From positions 1-19,495 of the forward strand of contig CAYXXZ010000058.1 in the NCBI GenBank assembly GCA_964469165.1: a DNA stretch of 19,495 bases, in the 5' to 3' direction. The position numbers were made by a program, and so were the translations under genes. The notes beneath the pieces are model-generated. The model had not been told where the DNA came from. It did no database searches and worked only from the letters and a program-made list of their open reading frames with translations. The first letter of the stretch is position 1. Each line of letters begins with the position of its first letter. The stretch is from CAYXXZ01 sp964469165 (lineage in GTDB: Bacteria > Pseudomonadota > Gammaproteobacteria > Pseudomonadales > Porticoccaceae). Positions 1 through 7,578 of the stretch are shown in pieces.

Positions 1-20
1 GAAATATCCTCGTAATATCC

Positions 21-43
21 GTGGGAGCGGCCTTGGCCGCGAA
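21..43. repeat. single REP element
   Basis: The unit reads GTGGGAGC, then a perfect mini-hairpin GGCC-TT-GGCC, then GCGAA. It matches the plan of the REP units in the two larger palindromes that follow (GTRGGAGC, 4-bp stem, YT loop, stem, GCGA). REP units of this kind are scattered in intergenic regions of Pseudomonas and related gammaproteobacteria and are mobilised by RAYT (TnpA_REP) transposases; no RAYT gene is in the window. Confidence 0.7.
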
Positions 44-72
44 TAAACAGCAGCCTACCCCCCGTTCGTCCT

Positions 73-136
73 CTGTAGGAGCTTGCCTGCAAGCGACAAA
101 TCCCGGTGGTTGTCGCTTGCAGGCAAGCTCCTACAG
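73..136. repeat. REPIN 1 (inverted pair of REP units)
   Basis: This is a perfect inverted repeat: 27-nt arms at 73-99 and 110-136 flank a 10-nt loop. Each arm is itself a REP unit: GTAGGAGC, mini-hairpin TTGC-CT-GCAA, GCGA. Two REPs head to head form a REPIN, able to fold as one long cruciform/hairpin or as two small ones. It lies just downstream of the minus-strand ferredoxin reductase gene, where it could act on mRNA 3'-end stability (known for REPs, not shown here). Confidence 0.8.
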
Positions 137-185
137 GGTGAAGCTTCTCGGTGCCGACGGATTCCTTCGCCAGCACCGCTCTCAA
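137..185 (-). pseudogene. ghost of the ferredoxin reductase 3' end
   Basis: Read on the minus strand, this stretch begins GTGCTGGCG and runs into the CTGTAG at the edge of REPIN 1. It resembles the last 15 codons of the intact ferredoxin reductase (258-297), which also begin GTGCTGGCG and run into the CTGTAG of REPIN 2. Conceptual translation gives VLAKESVGTEKLH against VLADDTAGIQEAF in the intact gene. With a few small indels the match extends over about 45 nt. The simplest reading is an old tandem duplication of a unit of about 120 bp made of gene end plus REPIN, with one copy now decayed. The short length limits certainty. Confidence 0.4.
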
Positions 186-192
186 ATCCGCC

Positions 193-256
193 CTGTAGGA
201 GCCTGCCTGCAGGCGACAAATCTCGGTGGTTGTCGCTTGCAGGCAAGCTCCTACAG
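193..256. repeat. REPIN 2, overlapping the ferredoxin reductase stop codon
   Basis: This second inverted REP pair starts exactly 120 bp after the first and has nearly the same loop. The arms (193-219 and 230-256) mismatch at two places. The left arm has C203 and G212 where REPIN 1 has T and A. These two bases pair with each other in the left arm's own mini-hairpin (CTGC/GCAG), so the single-REP fold is preserved at the cost of the long hairpin. The TAG stop of the neighbouring gene (251-253) is part of the repeat. Confidence 0.8.
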
Positions 257-1474
257 GAAGGCTTCCTGAATGCCGGCGGTGTCGTCCGCCAGCACTTCGG
301 GGTTCACGCGCAGACCCTCGCTGAGGGCCTTGCGGCAGAACATGAATTCCTTGGCCCGATTCACCGCGTCCACCGCCAGCAAGCGCTCGCCCTGGAGGTA
401 GAACGCCGCGAAGCTGCGCCCCTGCGTGGTAGAGCCGCGCACGATGACCCGGTCGTAGCCCTGCGACAGCCCGGCAATCTGCAATTTCACGTCGTACTGG
501 TCCGACCAGAACCAGGGCAGGGCGTTGTAGGGTTCCAATTTGCCGCACACCGTGTTGGCCGCCACCTTGCCCTGGTCGCTGGCGTTCTGCACGGATTCCA
601 GGCGCAGCCTGCGCGCGTACAGGGGGTTGTAGTGATTGGTGCAATCGCCGGCGGCGAGAATGTCCGGGTCGCTGGTGCGCGCGTATTCGTCCACCACCAC
701 GCCGTTGTCCACCGCCAGGCCCGCTTCTTCCGCCAGGTCCGTATCCGGTGTCACGCCGATGCCGACGATCACCAGATCGGTGGGAATTTCCTCGCCCGTA
801 TCCAGGGTCACCGATTGCACGCCGCGCCCGCCATTGATGGCGGTCAGGCACACGCCGGTTCTTACTCTGACCCCTTCCTCTTCGTGGACGCGGGTGTAGA
901 AGGCGGAGAGCTCCTCGGTGGTGACGCGCTGCAAGACCCGCGGCAGGGCTTCGAGCACGGTGACCTCGAGCCCCAGCGTGCGCAGCGCGGCGGCGGTTTC
1001 GAGGCCGATATAGCCGCCGCCGACGATGACCGCGGAGCGCGCCTGGGGCAGGTGTTCGCGGATATGGTCCACGTCGGTGACATCGCGCAGATAGAACACG
1101 CCGGGCAGGTTGTGTCCGGGCGTGGCGATGCGCCGCACCTGGGCGCCGGTGGTGAGCACCAGCTTGCTGTAGGGCAGGTCGCTGTGGTTGTCGAGGTGGA
1201 CGCGCCTGGCCGCACGCTCGATGCGGGTGACGCGGGTGTTGAGCAGCACCTCGACATTGGGTTTGTCGTAGAAGGCAGCGGGCCGGATCAGCAGCTGTTC
1301 GATGGTCTTGTCGCCCGCCAGATAGGTTTTCGACAGGGGTGGGCGATGGTAGGGCAGATAGCTGTCGGCGCTGACCAGGGTGATCTGCCCCGGCCATTGG
1401 TTGGCCAGCAGTGTCGCCACCACCTGCGCCGCCGCGTGACTGCCGCCGACGATGATGCAGTGTTGATCGCTCAT
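251..1474 (-). CDS. FAD-dependent ferredoxin reductase (P450/dioxygenase type)
   Basis: A 407-residue cytoplasmic flavoprotein of the putidaredoxin/rhodocoxin/palustrisredoxin reductase family, which passes electrons from NAD(P)H through FAD to a [2Fe-2S] ferredoxin serving a P450 or ring oxygenase. The N-terminal FAD loop is IIVGGSHAAA (7-16). A second Rossmann loop VGGGYIGLE (151-159) binds NAD(P)H. DILAAGDC (271-278) is the C-terminal FAD contact, and WFWSDQYD (321-328) is the family's conserved aromatic stretch. Length is normal. The start has GAGGA six bases upstream. It follows the CoA-transferase by 28 bp, so the two are probably co-transcribed. Its likely partner is the P450 at 6288-7499; the ferredoxin itself is not in the window. 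The TAG stop lies inside REPIN 2, and two decayed partial copies of this gene lie nearby (137-185 and 3779-3960). Confidence 0.93.
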   Translation of the reverse strand: MSDQHCIIVGGSHAAAQVVATLLANQWPGQITLVSADSYLPYHRPPLSKTYLAGDKTIEQLLIRPAAFYDKPNVEVLLNTRVTRIERAARRVHLDNHSDLPYSKLVLTTGAQVRRIATPGHNLPGVFYLRDVTDVDHIREHLPQARSAVIVGGGYIGLETAAALRTLGLEVTVLEALPRVLQRVTTEELSAFYTRVHEEEGVRVRTGVCLTAINGGRGVQSVTLDTGEEIPTDLVIVGIGVTPDTDLAEEAGLAVDNGVVVDEYARTSDPDILAAGDCTNHYNPLYARRLRLESVQNASDQGKVAANTVCGKLEPYNALPWFWSDQYDVKLQIAGLSQGYDRVIVRGSTTQGRSFAAFYLQGERLLAVDAVNRAKEFMFCRKALSEGLRVNPEVLADDTAGIQEAFL

Positions 1475-1502
1475 GGGTGTTCCTCGACCTGTCGCCCGGC
1501 CC

Positions 1503-3692
1503 TCACGCCACTACCCGCTGCGCGAACAGGCCGTCGATGTCCGCGGCGCTGTAGCCCAACACCTCGAGAATCTCGCGGCTGTGCTCGCCCACTTCGGGCG
1601 CACCGCGCTGCGCCTTCACCCGCGAGCGGCCCAGTGACAGCAGCGGGCCAATGGCCGCGGTGGCGCCAAACTTGGCATACGGCGCGCTGAACAAGGTGCC
1701 GCGCTCGAACAGCGCCTGATTGTCGAAAATGTCCGCATCCATTCCCTGACGGCAGGCTTCCGCCCACACCCCGGCTTCTTCCAGCGTCGCCAGCAGTTCG
1801 TTACTGTTGCGCTGTGCGCAGGCAGCGCGCAGCGCGGCGGCTTCTTTTTCCGCCCAGGTGCGATAGGGCGCGGCCAGTTCGGCGCCAAGGTCAAGCACGC
1901 CGGCCAGCGCGTTCGCCGCGTCCTGGCTGCGCACGGCCACCGCGATCCAACCATCGCCGGTGCGGTACATGCTCTCGGCGGGGCGGAAGCCGGTTTGCTC
2001 CGCGTTTGCCAGCGCAGCGCCGGCAAAGCCCGCTTCGGCGCTGTGAATGAGTTCGGAAAGCAGGAAGATACCGGCGTTCAACAGGGGGCTGACGATCTCC
2101 GCGCCGTCGCCAGTGCGGGCGCGGTTGTAGAGCGCCGCCAGCGTGGCGATGGCGCCCAGGTACCCGCCGCTGTAATCCACCATCGCGGTGCGGCTCCACA
2201 AGGGCGCATTGCCCTCGCCGCCGGCGCGGTACTCGTGGCCGCACAGCGCCTGGAGAATGGGGTCGAACGCGCCTTTCTGGGCGGTTGGACCAGAAGCACC
2301 GTAGCCCGGCGCTTCCAGCACGATGAGGGACGGCTTGCGGGCATGTAGGGTCGCGGCATCGATGCCGAGCTTGGCCGACACCCCCGGGCGAAAGTTGTTG
2401 GTGACGATGTCCGCGGCGTCGCACAGGCGGCGCACGATCTCGGCGCCTTCGGCTGATTTCATGTCCACGGCAAGGGATTTCTTGCCGCGGCTCGCGGAGT
2501 TGAATGGCCGCACCACACTGCGCATGGGATCGCCGTTCAGGGGCTCGACCTTGATCACTTCCGCTCCCAGGTCGGAGAGCATGACGGAAGACACCGGGCC
2601 GGCGACGAAAGCGCCGAAATCGAGCACCGTGAGGCCGCTGAGGGGGCGCTGGTCCACGGGCGGCTGTGGTTTGTCGTCACTGCTCACGGCGCGGATGGTG
2701 AGCGGATTGCCCACGTGCCGCACGCCGGCGTCGTTGCTGCGGATGAGGCCGTTGTGCTGAACCTGCGGGTGATCCCAGCAGGCGCCCGGCGGCAGGGCGA
2801 TTTCCCCCGGCAGGCCCGCCTTGGTGAAGGCGTCGAGCAGTTCGGCGCTATGCCAGTTGGCCGCGTAGGAGGCCAGCAGTTCGATATCGCCGAAGAACTT
2901 ATGGGGCGGATCCGCCGGATTGGGCAGGCCCGCATCGTTGGGGTCCATGCCGGGGGCGTCGATGCCGAGAATCCGGTACAGGGTAGCCTTGGCGCCGGCG
3001 GAGCCGAGGCACACGTGGACATACAGGCCATCCTTGCATTGCAACAGGATGGGGCGCGGGTCGAGCGGCATGGAAAACTTGAACATCGGCGTGGCGTTTT
3101 CGGCCCGCGACCAGGTGGTCAGCCAGCACAGCGCGCCCTCGTAGAGAGACGTGGACACACCCTGACCCCGGTCGGAGAACTCGCGCTCGTAGAGGGCCGT
3201 GACAATACCGATCAGCCCCTGCATGGCGGCGCCGTACTGGGTGGGCTGGTAGGTGACGAAGTTGGGGCGGTCGCTGTAGTGCTCGTAGCAGATGCCGCTT
3301 CTCGCCTGCACGAGAATATCCACGGCGTGGCGACCCATGCCGCCGACACCCTCGGGGTAGCCCTGGATGTCCAGCACGATCAGGCGCGGATTGGCAGCCA
3401 GCAGGGTTTCCGCGGCGGTGCGCGGCGCGAGCTCGGGATGATCCTCGCCGCCGAGAATGCACACGTCGACCGCGGCGGCAGCGGACGCCAGGCTTTGCAG
3501 CTCGTTCTGCTCGTGGCCGCGCAGGGCCTCGTAGGCGGGATAGATGCTGATGAAGGGATCGCTCTGCAATGGCGCGAGCCGCACGACGCGCGCACCCAGT
3601 TCCCCCAGAAACTTGCTGATCAGCGCGGGCGCAAGGCCCGCACCCTGGTTTACCACATTCACACCCGCCAGCGGCGAACTAGCTACCGACAT
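1503..3692 (-). CDS. double-domain class III (CaiB/BaiF) CoA-transferase
   Basis: A 729-residue protein, about twice the usual 400 or so, made of two CaiB/BaiF-type halves. The N-terminal half is about 1-345 and the C-terminal half about 350-729, starting PLSGLTVLDFGAFVAGPV and ending with the family-typical GEHSREILEVLGYS. Class III enzymes move CoA between carboxylates through an aspartyl-CoA anhydride. The C-terminal half keeps the probable catalytic Asp506 (in AMVDYSGGY) and NNFRPGV (432-438). The N-terminal half has YQPTQYG where the Asp motif should be, so it is probably catalytically dead and structural. GAGG lies six bases before the ATG. It probably activates a carboxylic acid made in the pathway as its CoA ester; the substrate is unknown. 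Confidence 0.9.
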   Translation of the reverse strand: MSVASSPLAGVNVVNQGAGLAPALISKFLGELGARVVRLAPLQSDPFISIYPAYEALRGHEQNELQSLASAAAAVDVCILGGEDHPELAPRTAAETLLAANPRLIVLDIQGYPEGVGGMGRHAVDILVQARSGICYEHYSDRPNFVTYQPTQYGAAMQGLIGIVTALYEREFSDRGQGVSTSLYEGALCWLTTWSRAENATPMFKFSMPLDPRPILLQCKDGLYVHVCLGSAGAKATLYRILGIDAPGMDPNDAGLPNPADPPHKFFGDIELLASYAANWHSAELLDAFTKAGLPGEIALPPGACWDHPQVQHNGLIRSNDAGVRHVGNPLTIRAVSSDDKPQPPVDQRPLSGLTVLDFGAFVAGPVSSVMLSDLGAEVIKVEPLNGDPMRSVVRPFNSASRGKKSLAVDMKSAEGAEIVRRLCDAADIVTNNFRPGVSAKLGIDAATLHARKPSLIVLEAPGYGASGPTAQKGAFDPILQALCGHEYRAGGEGNAPLWSRTAMVDYSGGYLGAIATLAALYNRARTGDGAEIVSPLLNAGIFLLSELIHSAEAGFAGAALANAEQTGFRPAESMYRTGDGWIAVAVRSQDAANALAGVLDLGAELAAPYRTWAEKEAAALRAACAQRNSNELLATLEEAGVWAEACRQGMDADIFDNQALFERGTLFSAPYAKFGATAAIGPLLSLGRSRVKAQRGAPEVGEHSREILEVLGYSAADIDGLFAQRVVA

Positions 3693-3778
3693 CTCTTACC
3701 TCATTTGTTTTCGTTAGGATTTTCTGAACGCGCATTTGCGATCCGGCGCGACGTTGTCTGAGTTGCAGACTACACGCT

Positions 3779-3960
3779 TAGCGCGTTGCAGGGTTCTAAT
3801 GTGCCACACAACGTGTTGGCCACCACCTTGCCGCCGGCACCGATTCCAGGTGCAGGCGGCGGTTGTACAGGGGGGGATAGTGACTGGTGCTATCGCCAGT
3901 GGTGAGAATGTCCGGATCGCTGGTGTGGGAGTACTCGTTCCCACACGAACCGTAGACGAC
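3779..3960 (-). pseudogene. decayed partial copy of the ferredoxin reductase gene
   Basis: The stretch between the receptor stop and the CoA-transferase start is clearly related to positions about 525-695 of the intact ferredoxin reductase. On the minus strand it encodes HTSDPDILTTGDSTSHY followed by PPLYNRRLHLESV, matching RTSDPDILAAGDCTNHY and NPLYARRLRLESV in the intact protein (24 of 33 residues identical from EYS to ESV). After ESV a 13-bp deletion relative to the intact copy shifts the frame; similarity then resumes in another frame (AACGTGTTGGC is shared on the plus strand). No start or full FAD/NAD domains remain. It corresponds to residues about 262-318. It is not functional as an enzyme; it marks a lost second reductase or a duplication scar. 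Confidence 0.8.
3923..3946. other. inverted repeat downstream of receptor gene
   Basis: GTGTGGGA (3923-3930) and TCCCACAC (3939-3946) form a perfect 8-bp stem with an 8-nt loop, about 20 bp beyond the stop of the minus-strand TonB receptor. There is no T-run after it on the minus strand, so it is at best an mRNA 3'-end structure or a weak terminator. Confidence 0.3.
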
Positions 3961-3967
3961 CGGCACA

Positions 3968-6097
3968 TCAGAACCTGTACTCTCCGCTGATGCCGTAAGT
4001 TCTCGGCGGCGCGGCGGTATAGTTGTCACCCGCCGGCGGCGCGTTGGTGCTGTACACCGAGTACTTTTCGTCCGTCATGTTCTTGCCCCACAGGCTGAGC
4101 CTTACTTTCTCCGCAGGATCCGCCCAGTTCAGGGAGAAGTTCACCACTTCGTAGGACGGTTCCTTGATGCGGTTGTCCTCGTCCCAGTAGAAGCCGTCGT
4201 TGTAGTAATAGTTCACCACCACGTCGAAACCCGCCGGCAAGGCGTAGTTAAGCGCCGCATTGAAGGTGATTTCCGGCGCCCGCATCAGCTCGTTGCCGGC
4301 AAAATTGTCGGTAGTGGGTAAGTTGCCCATGCCGTTGGGGCTGGGTCTGTTGGTGATGCCGAAGTACTCGTCGTATTCGCTATCCAGATACGAGACGCCA
4401 GCGCTGAGGCGCAGCTTGTCGGTCACCTGGGCATCCACTTCCAGTTCCGCACCGCGAATGCTCGCCGCCGCCGCGTTGACCGTGGTGGTGGTACCGCTGC
4501 CGACGGTGACCAGCTGCAGGTTCTGGTAGTCGTAGTCGAAGATTGCACCGTTGATGGTGGCGCGGCCATCGAACCAGCCGCTCGACTTGAAGCCCACCTC
4601 GATCGCGTCCAATTCCTCCGGCTGTACTGCCGGCGCGGGTGGGCCACTGAGATTGACCATGTTGAAGATGCCGCCCTTGTAACCGCGGCTCGCGGTGGCG
4701 TATACCATCAGGTCGTCGGTGAACCTGTAGTTCAGCCCCACCCGGTAGGTGAGCTTCTCGAAATCCTCCTCCAGGGTGGTGAAGGGGAAGATCGGGTTGC
4801 CGTTGATAAGGGTGGGGCGCTGGTCGAGGGTCAACTCGTCCTCGTTGTAGCGCAGGCCCACCACCAGTGAGGCTTTCTCGGTGAAGGCCCAGTCGATTTC
4901 GCCGAACACGGCCTTGCCCTCGTTCTGCTGCTCGCCGCGGTTGAGGATGGTCACCCCCGGCAGTTCGATTCGCATAGGGTCAATATAGGTACTGAAATCC
5001 GAGTAGAACAGGCCGACGATCCAGTGCAGGCTACCGTCGCCGGTGGATGCCAGGCGCAGCTCCTCGGAGAAGAAGCGGGTGTTGGTCTGGGTCCAGGAGT
5101 TGGTATTGAAGACACTGGTGCCGTCGTTGTCGTAGGGCGAGAAGTATTCGTTTTCGCGGTAGGCGGTGATGCTCACCACATCGACGTTATTGAGCGAATG
5201 CCGCAGGTGGAGGCTGGCGTGGGTGTTGTCGTATTCGTTGTAGGAGACGATATCTTGTGCCGCCTTGTGCCAACCGTCCGGCGTGGCTTCGCCGGTGGCG
5301 GCATGCACGCCGGGCAGCGGGGTGCGGATCATGTTGTTACTTCCTTCGTAGTGCTCCTCGCTGAGCACCAGCTTGACCTCGGTGTTGTCGGTGGGGGTGT
5401 AGAGGAGCTTGGCACGGACGTTGTAGCGGTTCTCGGGCAGGAAGTTGACGCCCGGCACCTGGTTATCGACGTAGGATTTGTCGGCGTCCTTGTAGTTGGC
5501 GGAGATATTGACGGCGAGGTTGTCGGTGATGCCGGTGGTGGCGTAGAGGCCGGTTTCCCAGGTGCCGTAGTTGGCGACACCGCCGCGCAGCGTCAGCTCG
5601 GGGTCGTGGCTGGGGTCGCGGGTGATGATATGGAGAAGGCCACCGGTGGCATTGCGGCCGAACAGGGTGCCCTGGGGGCCCTTGAGAACCTCGACGCGCT
5701 CGACATCGGCGAAGGAGGTCATGTTGGCGGTGGCCGCGGGGTTGTAGACTTCGTCGATGTAGGTGGCGACGGAGGGCTCGTTGCCCGCGGTTACCGCGCT
5801 GGTGCCGACGCCGCGCAACATAATGATAGTGGTGCCGGAGCCGGTGTTGATGTTAAGGCTGGGCACCACCTCGGAGAGCTGGGTAACACTCTCGATGCCC
5901 TTGTCGGCCAGTGCTTCACCGGAGTGGGAAAGCATGGTGATGGGCACGTCCTGAATGCTCTGCTCGCGCTTGGTCGCCACCACGATGATTTCTTCGAGTG
6001 CCGCTGCGCCGGCCTCCGGGGCCAGCGCCGTAGCTATCGCCAACGCCAATGCAGAAGGCTGTGAAATATAACGCAAAGGTTTGTTAAAGGCTTTCAT
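3968..6097 (-). CDS. TonB-dependent outer-membrane receptor 1
   Basis: A 709-residue receptor with a signal peptide (hydrophobic ALALAIATALAPEAGAAA, about 16-33), a TonB-box-like EEIIVVA (35-41), a plug domain with the conserved VLKGPQGTLFGRNATGG (137-153), and a 22-strand-type barrel ending in ...SGEYRF with the C-terminal aromatic needed for BAM assembly. It takes up a substrate across the outer membrane using TonB/ExbBD energy. Loop-rich sequence of this type is common in sphingomonad and marine gammaproteobacterial receptors of catabolic clusters, so the ligand is probably an organic compound and not a siderophore (inference). GGAG lies six bases upstream of the ATG. It lies 190 bp downstream of the P450. 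Receptor 2 at 7705-9969 is a clear paralogue (shared GNEPSVAT and the GPQGTLFGRNATGG block). Confidence 0.93.
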   Translation of the reverse strand: MKAFNKPLRYISQPSALALAIATALAPEAGAAALEEIIVVATKREQSIQDVPITMLSHSGEALADKGIESVTQLSEVVPSLNINTGSGTTIIMLRGVGTSAVTAGNEPSVATYIDEVYNPAATANMTSFADVERVEVLKGPQGTLFGRNATGGLLHIITRDPSHDPELTLRGGVANYGTWETGLYATTGITDNLAVNISANYKDADKSYVDNQVPGVNFLPENRYNVRAKLLYTPTDNTEVKLVLSEEHYEGSNNMIRTPLPGVHAATGEATPDGWHKAAQDIVSYNEYDNTHASLHLRHSLNNVDVVSITAYRENEYFSPYDNDGTSVFNTNSWTQTNTRFFSEELRLASTGDGSLHWIVGLFYSDFSTYIDPMRIELPGVTILNRGEQQNEGKAVFGEIDWAFTEKASLVVGLRYNEDELTLDQRPTLINGNPIFPFTTLEEDFEKLTYRVGLNYRFTDDLMVYATASRGYKGGIFNMVNLSGPPAPAVQPEELDAIEVGFKSSGWFDGRATINGAIFDYDYQNLQLVTVGSGTTTTVNAAAASIRGAELEVDAQVTDKLRLSAGVSYLDSEYDEYFGITNRPSPNGMGNLPTTDNFAGNELMRAPEITFNAALNYALPAGFDVVVNYYYNDGFYWDEDNRIKEPSYEVVNFSLNWADPAEKVRLSLWGKNMTDEKYSVYSTNAPPAGDNYTAAPPRTYGISGEYRF

Positions 6098-6287
6098 CCT
6101 TTTTCTCCGCTGGTTAGTGTTAGTATGATTTTTTAGATTTCAAATCAGCTCATTGGACGTACTCCTAGCCGTGTGCCTCGCGACTTGCGGCCAGAAGCTT
6201 GTCCAATGGGCTCCCTGAAATTTCGAATGTTTACTGTCACTCCGGTATAACCGGGAGATTTTTAGTGCTGATCAACGAAACAGGGAG
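6098..6287. other. gap between P450 and receptor 1 with spaced inverted repeat
   Basis: No gene is seen here. AGCTCATTGGAC (6147-6158) and GTCCAATGGGCT (6201-6212) are 12-nt inverted repeats with one mismatch, separated by 42 nt, located 50-115 bp upstream of the receptor 1 start. They could be paired operators or a loop-closing structure. A smaller hairpin, CTCCGGT/ACCGGGAG with one bulged G, lies at about 6240-6256. The gap is long enough for receptor 1 to have its own promoter. Confidence 0.35.
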
Positions 6288-7499
6288 CTAACTCACTGTC
6301 AGTGGCAAGGTGTCGAGAGTTCTCAAGCCATTTATTACCCGGTACTTGTATGGCCCGGCTATTTCCAGACGGTTTACTCTGCTCAGGAATTCCGTCAGGA
6401 AACATTCGATTTCCAGTTTTGCCATGTGGCGCCCGAGACACACATGAGGTCCGATTCCGAACCCAAGGTGCCTTCCTGTTCGCGTTCTCGGTCTAAACTC
6501 GTCTGGTGCCTCCCAAAAGCGGGGGTCTCTGTTCGCTGAGCCAATACCCACGGCTATCTTGGAGTTTGCCGGTATGGTCACACCGGCAAATTCAACATCT
6601 TTGGTTGTAGTACGAAAATGAATCTGCGAAGGGCTTTCCAGGCGAATAGCTTCCTCGAAGACATCCATGACAAAAGCTGGCTCAGCTTTTGCTTTTTGCC
6701 ACGCATCCGGATTTTCCGCCAACAGTCTCAACGTTGTTGAAAGGCTGCTTATGGTGGTGTCCATTCCTCCTCTCAACAGAGTGCGCACCATGAGGGGTGC
6801 TGTTCCAGGGGGCAACTCATCTCTGTCCTCGGCCTCGTAGATCAGCTCTCCAAGTCCCCCGGGAATCATTGCTTCACGCTTCTGTCGAGAATCAAACCAC
6901 TCCGATATTTCATCGATCTCCTGTTTGGAACGGTGATAGAGCTCGTTTTGAGGGCCGCCGGCGTTGAAAATAAAATCGCCAAGTGTAATGGTTTTTCTCA
7001 AATCGAGATCGACTCCCAGAGACTCTGAAAACACCTGGAAGATATACTTCTCAGCGATGTCCTTTGCAGCATCAATCGTGCCTTTTTCCAGAACCGACTC
7101 ACAAATAGTGGTTGCCGTCTCGCGAAACCGATCACGCCATGACTGTATCCTGCTCGGAGCCATAATCTTGTTCATCACCAGTCTGATTTCGGTATGGGCG
7201 GGTGGATCGATCTCGACCAGGGGGCTCGGTGGCCGCCAGTTGCCGGGATTGTCGATATCAGACAAGCCCACTCCTCTCGACGACACGAAGTCCTTTGCGT
7301 TCGACTGAAGCTGGGCTACCTCATCGTAACGTCCGACAAACCCGCAATCATATTTGGGCAACCACACTACGGGTCCTAGATCTCGAAGGGCCTGGTATCC
7401 AGGATGAGGGTTAACCAGATTAGCAGGGTCGTAAATATCTATGTCCGATACAGGAATGCCTGGAGGGGTAGCGGTTTCTGAAATTTGATTTTGTACCAT
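6288..7499 (-). CDS. cytochrome P450 (bacterial class I type, CYP199-like)
   Basis: A soluble haem monooxygenase of 403 residues. The heme-binding loop FGIGPHVCLG places the thiolate ligand at Cys354. The K-helix ExxR is E283-A-I-R286, and the I-helix oxygen-activation motif is GGMDTT (244-249) with Asp247/Thr248. The C-terminal EIAGPYKYRVINGLRTLDTLPL resembles CYP199A enzymes that oxidise para-substituted benzoates, but family assignment from memory is tentative. Start choice: the longest frame opens with TTG at 7514, but ATG at 7499 has GAGG (7509-7512) nine bases upstream, so 7499 is preferred. It needs a ferredoxin and reductase; the reductase is probably the gene at 251-1474. It is divergent from receptor 2 across the 46-bp palindrome. 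Its base composition is less GC-rich than the downstream genes of the same strand, suggesting a separate origin. Confidence 0.93.
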   Translation of the reverse strand: MVQNQISETATPPGIPVSDIDIYDPANLVNPHPGYQALRDLGPVVWLPKYDCGFVGRYDEVAQLQSNAKDFVSSRGVGLSDIDNPGNWRPPSPLVEIDPPAHTEIRLVMNKIMAPSRIQSWRDRFRETATTICESVLEKGTIDAAKDIAEKYIFQVFSESLGVDLDLRKTITLGDFIFNAGGPQNELYHRSKQEIDEISEWFDSRQKREAMIPGGLGELIYEAEDRDELPPGTAPLMVRTLLRGGMDTTISSLSTTLRLLAENPDAWQKAKAEPAFVMDVFEEAIRLESPSQIHFRTTTKDVEFAGVTIPANSKIAVGIGSANRDPRFWEAPDEFRPRTRTGRHLGFGIGPHVCLGRHMAKLEIECFLTEFLSRVNRLEIAGPYKYRVINGLRTLDTLPLTVS

Positions 7500-7536
7500 T
7501 ATGTAATTCCTCAATATTTTGCCAAGACAATGGCTC

Positions 7537-7556
7537 TTCCGCCAATAAGTGCGGAA
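7537..7556. other. small inverted repeat in P450 leader
   Basis: TTCCGC (7537-7542) and GCGGAA (7551-7556) form a 6-bp stem with an 8-nt loop. It would fall in the 5' leader of the P450 transcript if that starts near the palindrome, about 38 bp before the ATG. It could be an operator half-site pair or a leader hairpin; no function can be read. Confidence 0.3.
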
Positions 7557-7578
7557 CCAGTGATACGGCTGTTACAGC

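Noticed and set aside
21..256. CRISPR array
   Set aside because: The repeats are long head-to-head palindromes of REP type, only two copies, and the spacer is related to a gene end, not unique spacer DNA.
83..1690. 535-codon plus-strand open frame
   Set aside because: It is the antisense shadow of the GC-rich ferredoxin reductase and runs through the REPINs; no family features.
2715..3761. 348-codon plus-strand frame
   Set aside because: Antisense to the CoA-transferase; composition-driven, with no recognisable domain.
5024..6064. 346-codon plus-strand Gly/Val-rich frame
   Set aside because: Antisense to TonB receptor 1; the low-complexity GVVVG-type sequence reflects the opposite strand's Asn/Thr/Asp codons.
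6239..6265. Terminator with ATTTTT after a CCGGT/ACCGG hairpin
   Set aside because: The T-run is on the plus strand, where no gene ends; on the minus strand, the direction of the P450, no T-run follows.
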